Shown here piece after piece: positions 1 through 5,378 of a stretch of DNA of 5,378 bases; position 1 is the stretch's first letter, and each line of letters opens with the position of its first letter. The notes below the pieces were generated by a model. That model worked only from the letters and a program-made list of their open reading frames with translations, had not been told where the DNA came from and made no database searches. The translations under genes were made by a program, and so were the position numbers. This DNA comes from Clostridiales bacterium UBA1777 (GTDB taxonomy: Bacteria > Bacillota > Clostridia > Oscillospirales > Oscillospiraceae): contig DCGN01000102.1 of assembly GCA_002315275.1 (NCBI GenBank), forward strand, positions 4,399-9,776, written 5' to 3'.

Positions 1-593
1 GCGGCGCCGATGGCGAACGTGAAGGTGATGGTGGAGTTGATGTTGATGCCCATGAGCTGAGCCGCGCCCATATCCTCGGAGACGGCGCGCATCGCCTTGC
101 CCATCTTCGTGCTCTTGACGAGCACCGTCAGCGCTGCCATGGAGACTATAGCGACAGCGAGCGTCACCATCGTGGTGAGGGAGATGCTCAGACCGCCGAG
201 CTTGAAGCTGACGGCGGGGATGATGGCCGTGTTCGGGAAGGCCATAGGGTCTGCGCCGAGAATGAGCTGCGCCACGTTCTCGACAAAGTAGCTGACGCCG
301 ATAGCGGTTATCAGCAGGGAGATACGCGGTGCCTGACGGAGCGGGGAGTACGCGGCCTTTTCGATAAGGCAGGCGAGCACCACGCAGCCGACGATGGCGG
401 CGATAATTGCGACGACGGGGCTGATGCCCGCGGATATGATGAGCAGCGCTATATAGCCGCCGACCATGATGATATCGCCGTGCGCAAAGTTGAGCAGCAT
501 TATTATGCCGTAAACCATGCTGTAGCCGAGAGCGATCAGCGCATACATGGAACCGAGCTGAAGCCCGTTTATGAGCTGTTGCAGAACGATCAT
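1..593 (-). CDS. livH: Branched-chain amino acid ABC transporter permease LivH (C-terminus beyond window)
   Basis: One of the two inner-membrane permease subunits of a LIV-type (HAAT family) ABC importer. It would receive branched-chain amino acids from the LivJ lipoprotein encoded just upstream. The 197 visible residues start at ATG 593-591 and run off the left edge; family members are about 290-300 residues, so roughly the last third is missing. The N-terminus (MIVLQQLINGLQLGSMYALI) and the NFAHGD motif at residues 35-40 are hallmarks of LivH. Hydrophobic segments lie at about 11-34, 41-57, 59-77, 91-112 and 134-159. The cytoplasmic loop at about 165-183 (GKAMRAVSEDMGAAQLMGI) matches the conserved loop that docks on the ATPase subunits, followed by a further hydrophobic stretch. 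The start is supported by family length and a purine-rich stretch (AAGGAAAGAGAG) upstream, whose spacing is loose. The frame is intact. Substrate specificity within the family (Leu/Ile/Val versus other amides or amino acids) cannot be read from the sequence. Confidence 0.96.
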   Translation of the reverse strand, partial: MIVLQQLINGLQLGSMYALIALGYSMVYGIIMLLNFAHGDIIMVGGYIALLIISAGISPVVAIIAAIVGCVVLACLIEKAAYSPLRQAPRISLLITAIGVSYFVENVAQLILGADPMAFPNTAIIPAVSFKLGGLSISLTTMVTLAVAIVSMAALTVLVKSTKMGKAMRAVSEDMGAAQLMGININSTITFTFAIGA

Positions 594-638
594 TGTGTTT
601 TTTCTCTCTTTCCTTGTTGGTTAGTGGAATGCAGGCCG

Positions 639-678
639 CTTTTGCCGACCTTCGGAGCGCTCTGAAGACCCGCAAAAG
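639..678 (-). repeat. Imperfect inverted repeat close to livH
   Basis: The outer arms are CTTTTGC (639-645) and GCAAAAG (672-678), perfectly complementary. Inside them lies a near-palindrome at 650-667 (CTTCGGAGCGCTCTGAAG, with one mismatched pair). It sits between the main livJ-livH hairpin and the livH start. The transcript could fold here into a second stem directly after the first. No T run follows on the minus strand, so it is not a classic terminator. It could be an RNA-stability element, an operator or coincidence. Confidence 0.4.
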
Positions 679-760
679 AAGCCTTCATTCGGCACTTTAC
701 AGCTGTGTCCCGAAGGGCACAGCTGTAAAGATGAAATTCATACCGATATGAGCGGCTTCT
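674..760 (-). terminator. Large hairpin between livJ and livH, possible partial terminator or mRNA stabiliser
   Basis: It starts 13 bases after the livJ stop. The core is a perfect 13-bp stem, CTTTACAGCTGTG (695-707) against 718-730. It is capped on the minus-strand RNA by CC-UUCG-GG, a very stable tetraloop type, after one C-A mismatch (a T-G wobble in the plus-strand reading). Weaker outer pairing can extend it: TTCAT with ATGAA (731-735 with 684-688) and AGAAGCC with GGCTTCT (754-760 with 677-683). The last arm runs into CTTTT (678-674), a short T tract in the minus direction. This is consistent with an attenuating terminator or a 3' end protector that raises livJ expression over livH. The T tract does not directly follow the strong core, so full termination is doubtful. 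Confidence 0.5.
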
Positions 761-773
761 GGCCGCGTAAGTA

Positions 774-1949
774 TCAGTAGCTGCCCCAGAAGGATTCAGC
801 ACCGCCGGAGATGGAGATGATAGCGGCGGTCTTCTGAGGATCGTTGTGTGCGTCGAAGCTGATGTGGCCGGTGACGAAGCTGAAGTCGGTGGCGGCCATT
901 GCGTCTACGACGGCCTGCTTGTACTCGTCGGAGCCGTACTTTGCGCCGGATGCCTCAGCAACGGCGATAGCGTTGCACAGCAGCCATGTTGCGTCGTAAG
1001 CCTGAGCGGCGAACATGTTGGGAACCTCGTTGTTGTACTTGGCGGCATAGTCCTTCAGGAAGGTCTGAACGAGCTCGCTGGTGTCCTCAACGGAGTAGCC
1101 GGAGCAGTAGTAAGCACCTTCAACGAGAGCGGGATCGGTGACAGCATCCATAACGGAGCTCCAGCCGTCAACACCGAGCATCGTTGCGGACAGACCTGCG
1201 TCAACTGCCTGGGAAGCAACGAGAGCAACGTCGTTGTAGTAGATGGGGAGGAAGAGAACGTCGGGGTTCTTTGCCGCGATGTTGGTCAGCTGGCCGGAGA
1301 AGTCGGTGGAGCCGGTAGCGTAGGACTCAACGTCAACGATCTCGAGGCCGATCTCAGCGGCGGTCTTCTCGAAGTACTCGTAAACGCCGGTGGAGTAGGT
1401 GTCGCCGTTGTCGTAGAGGACGGCGGCGGTGGAAGCGCCGACGACTTCCTTTGCAAACTTAGCCATCGTGACGCCCTGGAAGGAGTCGATAAAGCAGGAG
1501 CGGAACATGTTGGTGTAGACGGAATCGCTGTCCTCATTGTAGGTGACTGCGATAGCGGTTGCGGAAGCGGTGATCATCGGGGTACCGTCGGCAAAGGCCT
1601 CGGGAACGACTGCGAGGGTCGGGCCGGTGGTGACATCGCCGACAAGAGCGACGATGCCGCTGTCCATCAGGGAGTTATAACCGGTAACGGCCTTGGTGGC
1701 ATCGCCCTCCTCGTCGTAGCTGACGAGCTCGACCTGCTTGCCGTTGATGCCGCCTGCGGCATTGATCTGCTCAACGTAGAGCTTGACACCGTTCTGGACT
1801 GCAATGCCGTACTGGGCCACGCCGCCGGTGAGGGGTCCGAGGTATCCGATCTTGATGGTATCGGAATCTTTGGACGAGGAAGCGCCGCAGCCGGCAAGGC
1901 AGCCCAGCGCTACAACTACTGCGAGTACGAGACAAAGTGCTTTTTTCAT
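774..1949 (-). CDS. livJ: Branched-chain amino acid ABC transporter substrate-binding lipoprotein LivJ
   Basis: The extracytoplasmic receptor of a LIV-type ABC importer. It is lipid-anchored to the outer face of the membrane and delivers branched-chain amino acids to the LivH/LivM permease. The 391 residues match the usual 370-400. Residues 1-20 are a lipoprotein signal (MKKALCLVLAVVVALGCLAG) with lipobox LAG/C; Cys21 would be lipidated, followed by a Gly-Ala-Ser linker. The periplasmic-binding-protein type I fold begins with IKIGYLGPLTG (32-42), and AVQNGVKLYVEQINAAGGI (50-68) is highly characteristic. The segment ALVGDVTTGPTLAVVP (101-116) and the following PMITASAT (124-131) correspond to the region that contacts the ligand backbone. 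The second lobe spans about 150-270. The start is fixed by an AAGGAG site nine bases upstream and by the signal peptide. livH follows after a structured 180-base gap. The exact ligand is not provable here; related receptors bind other amino acids, amides or urea. Confidence 0.96.
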   Translation of the reverse strand: MKKALCLVLAVVVALGCLAGCGASSSKDSDTIKIGYLGPLTGGVAQYGIAVQNGVKLYVEQINAAGGINGKQVELVSYDEEGDATKAVTGYNSLMDSGIVALVGDVTTGPTLAVVPEAFADGTPMITASATAIAVTYNEDSDSVYTNMFRSCFIDSFQGVTMAKFAKEVVGASTAAVLYDNGDTYSTGVYEYFEKTAAEIGLEIVDVESYATGSTDFSGQLTNIAAKNPDVLFLPIYYNDVALVASQAVDAGLSATMLGVDGWSSVMDAVTDPALVEGAYYCSGYSVEDTSELVQTFLKDYAAKYNNEVPNMFAAQAYDATWLLCNAIAVAEASGAKYGSDEYKQAVVDAMAATDFSFVTGHISFDAHNDPQKTAAIISISGGAESFWGSY

Positions 1950-1958
1950 GTGTGTTTT

Positions 1959-1964
1959 CTCCTT
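1959..1964 (-). promoter_or_regulatory. Ribosome binding site of livJ
   Basis: AAGGAG on the minus strand, nine bases before the ATG at 1949. It is near-perfect and lies in an A-rich, probably unstructured leader, which suggests efficient translation, as expected for an abundant binding protein. Confidence 0.88.
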
Positions 1965-1980
1965 TTATTCTTCATTTTTC

Positions 1981-1998
1981 TTTTCACATATATGAAAA
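1981..1998. repeat. AT-rich palindrome upstream of livJ, possible operator
   Basis: TTTTCA (1981-1986) and TGAAAA (1993-1998) are perfect inverted arms around an ATAT centre; 16 of 18 positions are symmetric. It lies 31-49 bases before the livJ start, where a promoter-proximal operator could sit. It also overlaps the T run of the preceding hairpin. AT-rich palindromes arise easily by chance, so a regulatory role is only an inference. Confidence 0.3.
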
Positions 1999-2023
1999 TC
2001 GGCCCATCCAAAAGGATGAGCCG
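1995..2023 (-). terminator. Rho-independent terminator-like hairpin after the small membrane-protein gene
   Basis: Read on the minus strand, CGGCTCATCC, a TTTT loop and GGATGGGCCG form a 10-bp GC-rich stem with one G-T wobble (arms 2014-2023 and 2000-2009). ATTTTC follows. It lies 25 bases after the stop of the 82-residue gene and 50 bases before livJ. The T run is only four long, so termination may be partial and some transcripts may read on into livJ. Confidence 0.65.
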
Positions 2024-2048
2024 GTAATCAACTGGTTATTATTTCGGT

Positions 2049-2297
2049 TTATCCTCTCGGACTATTCTGTTTTGGCTTGGTAAGTATTACAAGGAGTGCA
2101 ATAATAATTATTGCGAGCAATACTACGGAAAATACGCGTACGGATACGACGGAGGATATAATAATAAAGGACATCGCAGCAGCGATGCCCATAACGACCG
2201 TGATGAAGGAGTAAGCAGCGGACTTGCGCGCAGAAGAGCTTTCACTGCACTGAGCGGTGAAAGAATTCATGTTCTGCTGTGCGTAAGAAGCTGTCAT
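2049..2297 (-). CDS. Small two-span membrane protein of unknown function, 82 residues
   Basis: No family is recognised. The start at 2297 is preferred: GGAG lies seven bases upstream, and a strong promoter places transcription initiation near 2341. An in-frame ATG at 2355-2357 overlaps the predicted -10 element, so it should lie outside the mRNA. The protein has a polar N-terminal part of about 28 residues rich in Ser, Gln and Ala (MTASYAQQNMNSFTAQ), with Arg24-Lys25 before the membrane. Hydrophobic segments follow at about 29-52 and 55-72, separated by a very short turn containing Arg54. The tail is basic (K74, K76, R81). No signal-peptidase site or catalytic motif is visible. The gene is about 45% GC by hand count, visibly more AT-rich than its neighbours, and carries runs of Ile codons. 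With its own promoter and a following hairpin it could be a single-gene unit. A link to the downstream LIV transporter is possible but unproven. Confidence 0.72.
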   Translation of the reverse strand: MTASYAQQNMNSFTAQCSESSSARKSAAYSFITVVMGIAAAMSFIIISSVVSVRVFSVVLLAIIIIALLVILTKPKQNSPRG

Positions 2298-2304
2298 GAA
2301 TAAA

Positions 2305-2308
2305 CTCC
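2305..2308 (-). promoter_or_regulatory. Ribosome binding site deciding the small gene's start
   Basis: GGAG (within CGGAG) on the minus strand, seven bases before ATG 2297-2295. The other in-frame ATGs (2357 and 2270) lack a comparable site, so this selects the 82-residue product. Confidence 0.7.
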
Positions 2309-2347
2309 GAATAAATGAAAATTTATAAGCTTGAATAGCTTGGCCTA

Positions 2348-2377
2348 ATAATACCAATCAAAGCCCGTGCTTGTCAA
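2348..2377 (-). promoter_or_regulatory. Sigma-A type promoter for the small membrane-protein gene
   Basis: Minus strand: -35 TTGACA (2372-2377, perfect consensus), an 18-base spacer and -10 TATTAT (2348-2353, five of six consensus bases). Initiation is expected near 2341, giving a leader of about 43 bases to the ATG at 2297. An inverted repeat AAGCT/AGCTT (2327-2331 and 2337-2341) sits at the predicted start of the transcript. This is the clearest promoter in the window and may also feed livJ if the hairpin at 1995-2023 is leaky. Confidence 0.8.
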
Positions 2378-2382
2378 TACGC

Positions 2383-2419
2383 AAAATCGTTAAAGTGGAG
2401 AAACCGGGCGAACGATTTT
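2383..2419 (-). terminator. Inverted repeat after the psuK-like gene, possible terminator
   Basis: AAAATCGTT (2383-2391) and AACGATTTT (2411-2419) are perfect nine-base arms around a 19-base loop. It begins 11 bases after the psuK stop and ends just before the -35 element of the next promoter. In the minus direction the stem ends in GATTTTG, a short T run. The stem is AT-rich and the loop long, so it is a weak candidate. Its position between two transcription units is the main support. Confidence 0.45.
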
Positions 2420-2429
2420 TGTGTACATT

Positions 2430-3335
2430 TTACAAAAACGGCTTAAATACGGAGCTGAAGCTGAGGCGCGGTGAATTCGTGCTGTCAGCCTCGGCCGTCA
2501 TAGCGCCGGCCTTCTGCGCGGCTTCGAGGGCAACGTCAAGCCCAAGCCCGTATACCCCCGCGACGGTTATCGCGGCTGTCGCGGCATCTCCCGCGCCCGT
2601 GGTGTTCACCACCTCGGCCTTCACGGCGGGGAGGCGGATGAGATCGTCTCCCTCGGCGGCGAGCATCCCGTCAGCGCCCATGCTGATGAAAACGCGCTTC
2701 ACGCCCATCGAAAGCAGCGCCTCCGCGGCCTTGCAGGGATCGCTCTCGCCGGTGAGCGCCTCGGCCTCGAGGCGGTTCGGCTTGATTGCCGCGAGCTTCG
2801 GCAGCAGCGGGGCGAGCCTTCCGCATTTTGCGACCGACACGGGGTCGGCGTACATCGGGGCGGTGATGTGCTTTGCGAGGTATTCTATCGCCTCGGGGGA
2901 GATGTTCGCGTCGATGACAACGGCGTCCGAGCGGTTTATCTCCGTCTTATGAGAGGCGAGAAACAGCGGCGTCAGGCTCTCCGTTATCTCCATGTCGTTC
3001 ACGGCATAGAGCATATCGCCGAGCTCGTCGGTCGTATATAAATATGTGGAGGAGCGCGCACCGTGCACCGTGCGTGCCATAGAAAGGTCAATGCCTATCT
3101 CGGCGCAGCTGCGGCGGATCATATCGGCGAAGGCATCGTCTCCGAGCACGGCAACGAGGGAAACATCCATCCCCATGAGGCGCAGATCGTGCGCGATGTT
3201 GCGCCCGACTCCGCCGGGAGTCACATACACCGTGCCGGGATTGGAGTCCTTCATGACGGGCTTTGCGAACGGGAAGCCGCAGATATCCGCGTTGACTCCG
3301 CCGATGACCGTAATTTTTATCACTTTGCCTGCCAT
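2430..3335 (-). CDS. psuK: PfkB-family carbohydrate kinase, probable pseudouridine kinase
   Basis: A cytoplasmic ribokinase-like enzyme of 301 residues, normal for the family. The likely reaction is ATP-dependent phosphorylation of pseudouridine to pseudouridine 5'-phosphate, which PsuG then splits to uracil and ribose 5-phosphate. Visible features in order: IGGVNADICGF (11-21), DSNPG (30-34), PGGVGRNIAHDL (40-51, the PfkB N-terminal signature), NDM (113-115), ADPVS..KC (163-171), KPNRLEAEALTG (185-196), SMGADG (218-223) and NTTGAGDA (244-251) with the catalytic base Asp250. The SNPG, GGVGRNIA, DPVSxxKC and KPNRLEAE combination matches my recollection of E. coli PsuK more closely than ribokinase or fructokinase. 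The start at 3335 gives an N-terminus of family length, although AAGGAG lies 14 bases upstream, a long spacing. The gene overlaps glgP by 16 bases. No psuG is visible. A kinase for another nucleoside or sugar remains possible. Confidence 0.85.
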   Translation of the reverse strand: MAGKVIKITVIGGVNADICGFPFAKPVMKDSNPGTVYVTPGGVGRNIAHDLRLMGMDVSLVAVLGDDAFADMIRRSCAEIGIDLSMARTVHGARSSTYLYTTDELGDMLYAVNDMEITESLTPLFLASHKTEINRSDAVVIDANISPEAIEYLAKHITAPMYADPVSVAKCGRLAPLLPKLAAIKPNRLEAEALTGESDPCKAAEALLSMGVKRVFISMGADGMLAAEGDDLIRLPAVKAEVVNTTGAGDAATAAITVAGVYGLGLDVALEAAQKAGAMTAEADSTNSPRLSFSSVFKPFL

Positions 3336-5378
3336 ATGTTGTCGGCATACTCCTTTATTGCCCTGTCGGCGGCGAAGATGCCGCTGCGGGCGGTGTTTAT
3401 GAGGGAAAGCCTGCTCATCTCGCGCTCGTCGGCGATGCGCTTATACATCGCATCCTGACATTCGACGTAGGATCTGAAGTCCGCGATGAGCATATACTGA
3501 TCTCCGCCGAAGACGAGATTGGAGGTGAGGTCGGAGTAGTTCTTGCCGTCTCTGAAGCCGGAGCCTATCTTTGTGATGACTCTGTACAGCTCGGAATCAG
3601 ATCTCGTGATATATCCGGGATCGTAGCCGCGGGCGCGCAGAGCGTCAATCTCGTCGGTGTGCAGGCCGAAGAGGAACATGTTGTCGCTGCCGAGCTTTTC
3701 GTACATCTCGACGTTAGCACCGTCGAGCGTGCCGATCGTGACTGCGCCGTTCATCATGAGCTTCATGCAGCCGGTGCCGGATGCCTCCTTGCCGGCCGTG
3801 GAGATCTGCTCGGACACCTGCGCGGCGGGAACGATGGCCTCCGCGGCGGATACGCGGTAGTTCTCGGCGAAGTATATCGCGAGCCTGCCCTTGCAGACGG
3901 GATCGTTGTTTATATCATCCTGCATCGAGAGCAGAAGCTCGATTATGCGCTTGGCTGTCTTATATCCCGCGGCGGACTTTGCGCCGAACACGAACGTGCG
4001 CGGCACAAACTCGCGGTTCGGGTCATCGTGGAGCATGAGCTGCAGGCGCACGATGCTCATCGCGCACAGAAGCTGGCGCTTGTACTCGTGCAGGCGCTTG
4101 ATCTGAACGTCCATAACGGAGTCGGTGTTGAGGGTGATGCCGTCATTCTTCGCGGCGAAGGCTGCGAGGCGGGCCTTGTTCTGCTTCTTTATCGCGGCTA
4201 TGCGGCGCAGGACCTCGCCGTCTCCCGCGAACGCCTCGAGCCTTGCAAGCTCGTCGGGAGCAAGGAGATAACCGTCCCCGCCGAGAAGCTCGCATATGAG
4301 ACCGTGGAGGCCGGGGTTCGTCTGAGCGAGCCAACGGCGGTGGTCAATGCCGTTCGTCACATAGGTGAAGCGGTCGGGGCGGACGGTGTATATGTCGTTA
4401 AAGAGGGAATTGCGCAGTATCTCGCCGTGCAGGCGGGAAACGCCGTTGACCTTGTAGCATGCGGCGAGGCACAGGCTTGCCATGTGCACCTGACCGCCGC
4501 GGATGATGAGGTTGCGGCCGAGCTTTTCGCCCATGCCGAAGCTCTGCGCGAGACAGTCGCACCAGCGGCGGTTTATCTCGCAGAGTATCTCCCAGATGCG
4601 CGGCAGCAGCCGCTGGATAAGATCCTGAGGCCACTTCTCGAGCGCCTCGGACATGACCGTGTGGTTCGTGTAGGCAACGGCATCCTGCACGATGCCCCAT
4701 GCCTCGTCCCAGCCCATGTTATGCTCATCCATGAAGATGCGCATAAGCTCGGGGATGATGAGAGTGGGGTGCGTGTCGTTTATCTGAATTCTGTGGTGCT
4801 TGCCGAAGGTCTTGATGTCGCCCCATACGCGGATGTGCTTTCTCACGATGTCCTGCGCGGTGGCGGATACGAAGAAGTACTGCTGCTTGAGGCGCAGCTC
4901 CTTGCCCTCGATATGGTCATCGGCGGGATAGAGCACCTTCGTGATGACCTCTGCCATCGTGCGCTGCTCAAGGCTCTTTACGTATTCGCCCGAGGAGAAG
5001 AGGTACATATCGAGCGAGTTGGGGCTCTTCGCGTCCCAAAGGCGGAGCGTGTTTATCTCCCTGCCGCCGTAGCCTGCGATGAGCATATCACGCGGAACGG
5101 CCGTGACGGCGGTGTAGCCGGTGTACTCGGCGTGATAGTGACCCATCCAGTCCCAGTGTGGCGCGATAGTGCCGCCGAAGCGCACCTCGACAGCGTCGTC
5201 ATAGCGGGGGACGAGCCAGCTCTCCGCGGCGGAGCGCCAGTTGTCGGCCACCTCCGTCTGCCTGCCGTCGGCGAACTTCTGCTTGAATATGCCGAGCTCG
5301 TAGCAGATGGAATAGCCTGTGGCCTCGAGGCCGAGGGTGGCCATGGAGTCCATGTAGCACGCGGCGAGACGGCCGAGG
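3320..5378 (-). CDS. glgP: Glycogen/maltodextrin phosphorylase (N-terminus beyond window)
   Basis: A PLP-dependent cytoplasmic enzyme that releases glucose 1-phosphate from alpha-1,4-glucans with inorganic phosphate (GT35 family). The frame is open to the right edge; 686 residues are visible, beginning LGRLAACYMDSMATLGL, so Met at 5353 is internal and about 100-130 N-terminal residues are missing. Motifs in visible numbering: INDTHPTL (200-207), TNHTVMSEALEKWP (238-251), VTNGIDHRRWL (341-351), VQIKRLHEYKRQ (425-436), ENYRVS (506-511), STAGKEASGTGCMK (527-540) with Lys540 as the PLP-binding lysine, and GTLDGANVEM (550-559). The 146 residues after that lysine match bacterial phosphorylases. The usual GTGNMK reads GTGCMK here, an Asn to Cys change beside the cofactor lysine. 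The regulatory N-terminus is not visible, so control cannot be judged. The stop overlaps the psuK-like start, implying co-transcription and probable translational coupling. Confidence 0.97.
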   Translation of the reverse strand, partial: LGRLAACYMDSMATLGLEATGYSICYELGIFKQKFADGRQTEVADNWRSAAESWLVPRYDDAVEVRFGGTIAPHWDWMGHYHAEYTGYTAVTAVPRDMLIAGYGGREINTLRLWDAKSPNSLDMYLFSSGEYVKSLEQRTMAEVITKVLYPADDHIEGKELRLKQQYFFVSATAQDIVRKHIRVWGDIKTFGKHHRIQINDTHPTLIIPELMRIFMDEHNMGWDEAWGIVQDAVAYTNHTVMSEALEKWPQDLIQRLLPRIWEILCEINRRWCDCLAQSFGMGEKLGRNLIIRGGQVHMASLCLAACYKVNGVSRLHGEILRNSLFNDIYTVRPDRFTYVTNGIDHRRWLAQTNPGLHGLICELLGGDGYLLAPDELARLEAFAGDGEVLRRIAAIKKQNKARLAAFAAKNDGITLNTDSVMDVQIKRLHEYKRQLLCAMSIVRLQLMLHDDPNREFVPRTFVFGAKSAAGYKTAKRIIELLLSMQDDINNDPVCKGRLAIYFAENYRVSAAEAIVPAAQVSEQISTAGKEASGTGCMKLMMNGAVTIGTLDGANVEMYEKLGSDNMFLFGLHTDEIDALRARGYDPGYITRSDSELYRVITKIGSGFRDGKNYSDLTSNLVFGGDQYMLIADFRSYVECQDAMYKRIADEREMSRLSLINTARSGIFAADRAIKEYADNIWQAK
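3350..3355 (-). promoter_or_regulatory. Ribosome binding site for the psuK-like gene, inside glgP
   Basis: AAGGAG on the minus strand within the last codons of glgP, 14 bases before ATG 3335-3333. This is longer than the usual 5-9. A nearer ATG at 3348-3346 is in another frame, and the next in-frame candidate, GTG (codon 5), has no good site. Terminating glgP ribosomes may therefore assist initiation. Confidence 0.6.

Noticed and set aside
480..802. Short frames on both strands across the livJ-livH gap
   Set aside because: They cross the structured gap and the ends of both liv genes, have no ribosome binding site or family resemblance, and one reads antisense through the livH start.
846..2027. 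A 393-codon open frame on the plus strand opposite livJ
   Set aside because: It is an exact antisense shadow of livJ produced by codon bias. The translation is low-complexity (Gly, Val, Asp rich), has no recognisable domain, and livJ is unambiguous.
2298..2357. A 20-residue N-terminal extension of the small membrane protein starting at 2357
   Set aside because: Its ATG overlaps the -10 element and lies upstream of the predicted transcription start, while the internal ATG at 2297 has a good GGAG site.
2354..2430. Possible riboswitch or small RNA between psuK and the small gene
   Set aside because: Apart from one nine-base inverted repeat and the promoter there is too little sequence and no recognisable aptamer pattern.
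2371..2952. A 193-codon plus-strand open frame opposite the kinase
   Set aside because: It is rich in Ala, Ser and Pro and matches no family. It begins inside the promoter and inverted-repeat region and runs antisense to a well-supported PfkB kinase.
3046..3458. Overlapping plus-strand frames opposite the psuK/glgP junction
   Set aside because: They are antisense shadows of two clear genes, with Arg/Cys-rich or composition-driven translations and no ribosome binding site of note.

Overview
The window reads as chromosomal DNA from a bacterium of the Firmicutes, most likely a gut-type clostridium (Oscillospirales/Ruminococcaceae-like). This is an inference from moderately high GC coding sequence, AAGGAG-type ribosome binding sites, a consensus sigma-A promoter, and the style of the proteins. 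No RNA gene, CRISPR array, transposon or phage gene is visible. All five genes lie on the minus strand, so transcription runs from right to left.

Reading in the direction of transcription: (1) 5378-3320 is glycogen phosphorylase (glgP), missing its N-terminus at the window edge. (2) 3335-2430 is a PfkB-family kinase closely resembling pseudouridine kinase PsuK. It overlaps the end of glgP by 16 bases, so the two are almost certainly co-transcribed. An inverted repeat (2383-2419) follows and probably ends this unit. (3) A near-consensus promoter (2377-2348) drives a small gene (2297-2049) for an 82-residue protein with two membrane segments and no recognised family. A hairpin followed by a short T run (2023-1995) lies behind it. 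(4) 1949-774 is livJ, the lipoprotein that binds branched-chain amino acids for an ABC importer. (5) After a 180-base gap full of inverted repeats comes livH (593-1, C-terminus outside the window), the first membrane subunit of that importer. livM, livG and livF would be expected further left, outside the window.

Functionally there are two blocks. One is sugar-phosphate salvage: glycogen or maltodextrin phosphorolysis to glucose 1-phosphate, plus pseudouridine phosphorylation. The other is a LIV-type amino acid uptake operon, preceded by the small membrane-protein gene with its own promoter. The hairpins between livJ and livH fit the common arrangement in which the binding protein is made in excess over the permease.

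Nothing here amounts to a clear new system. The most open points are the unassigned small membrane protein, the structured livJ-livH gap, the origin of livJ transcription, and the pairing of a psuK-like gene with glgP without a visible psuG.
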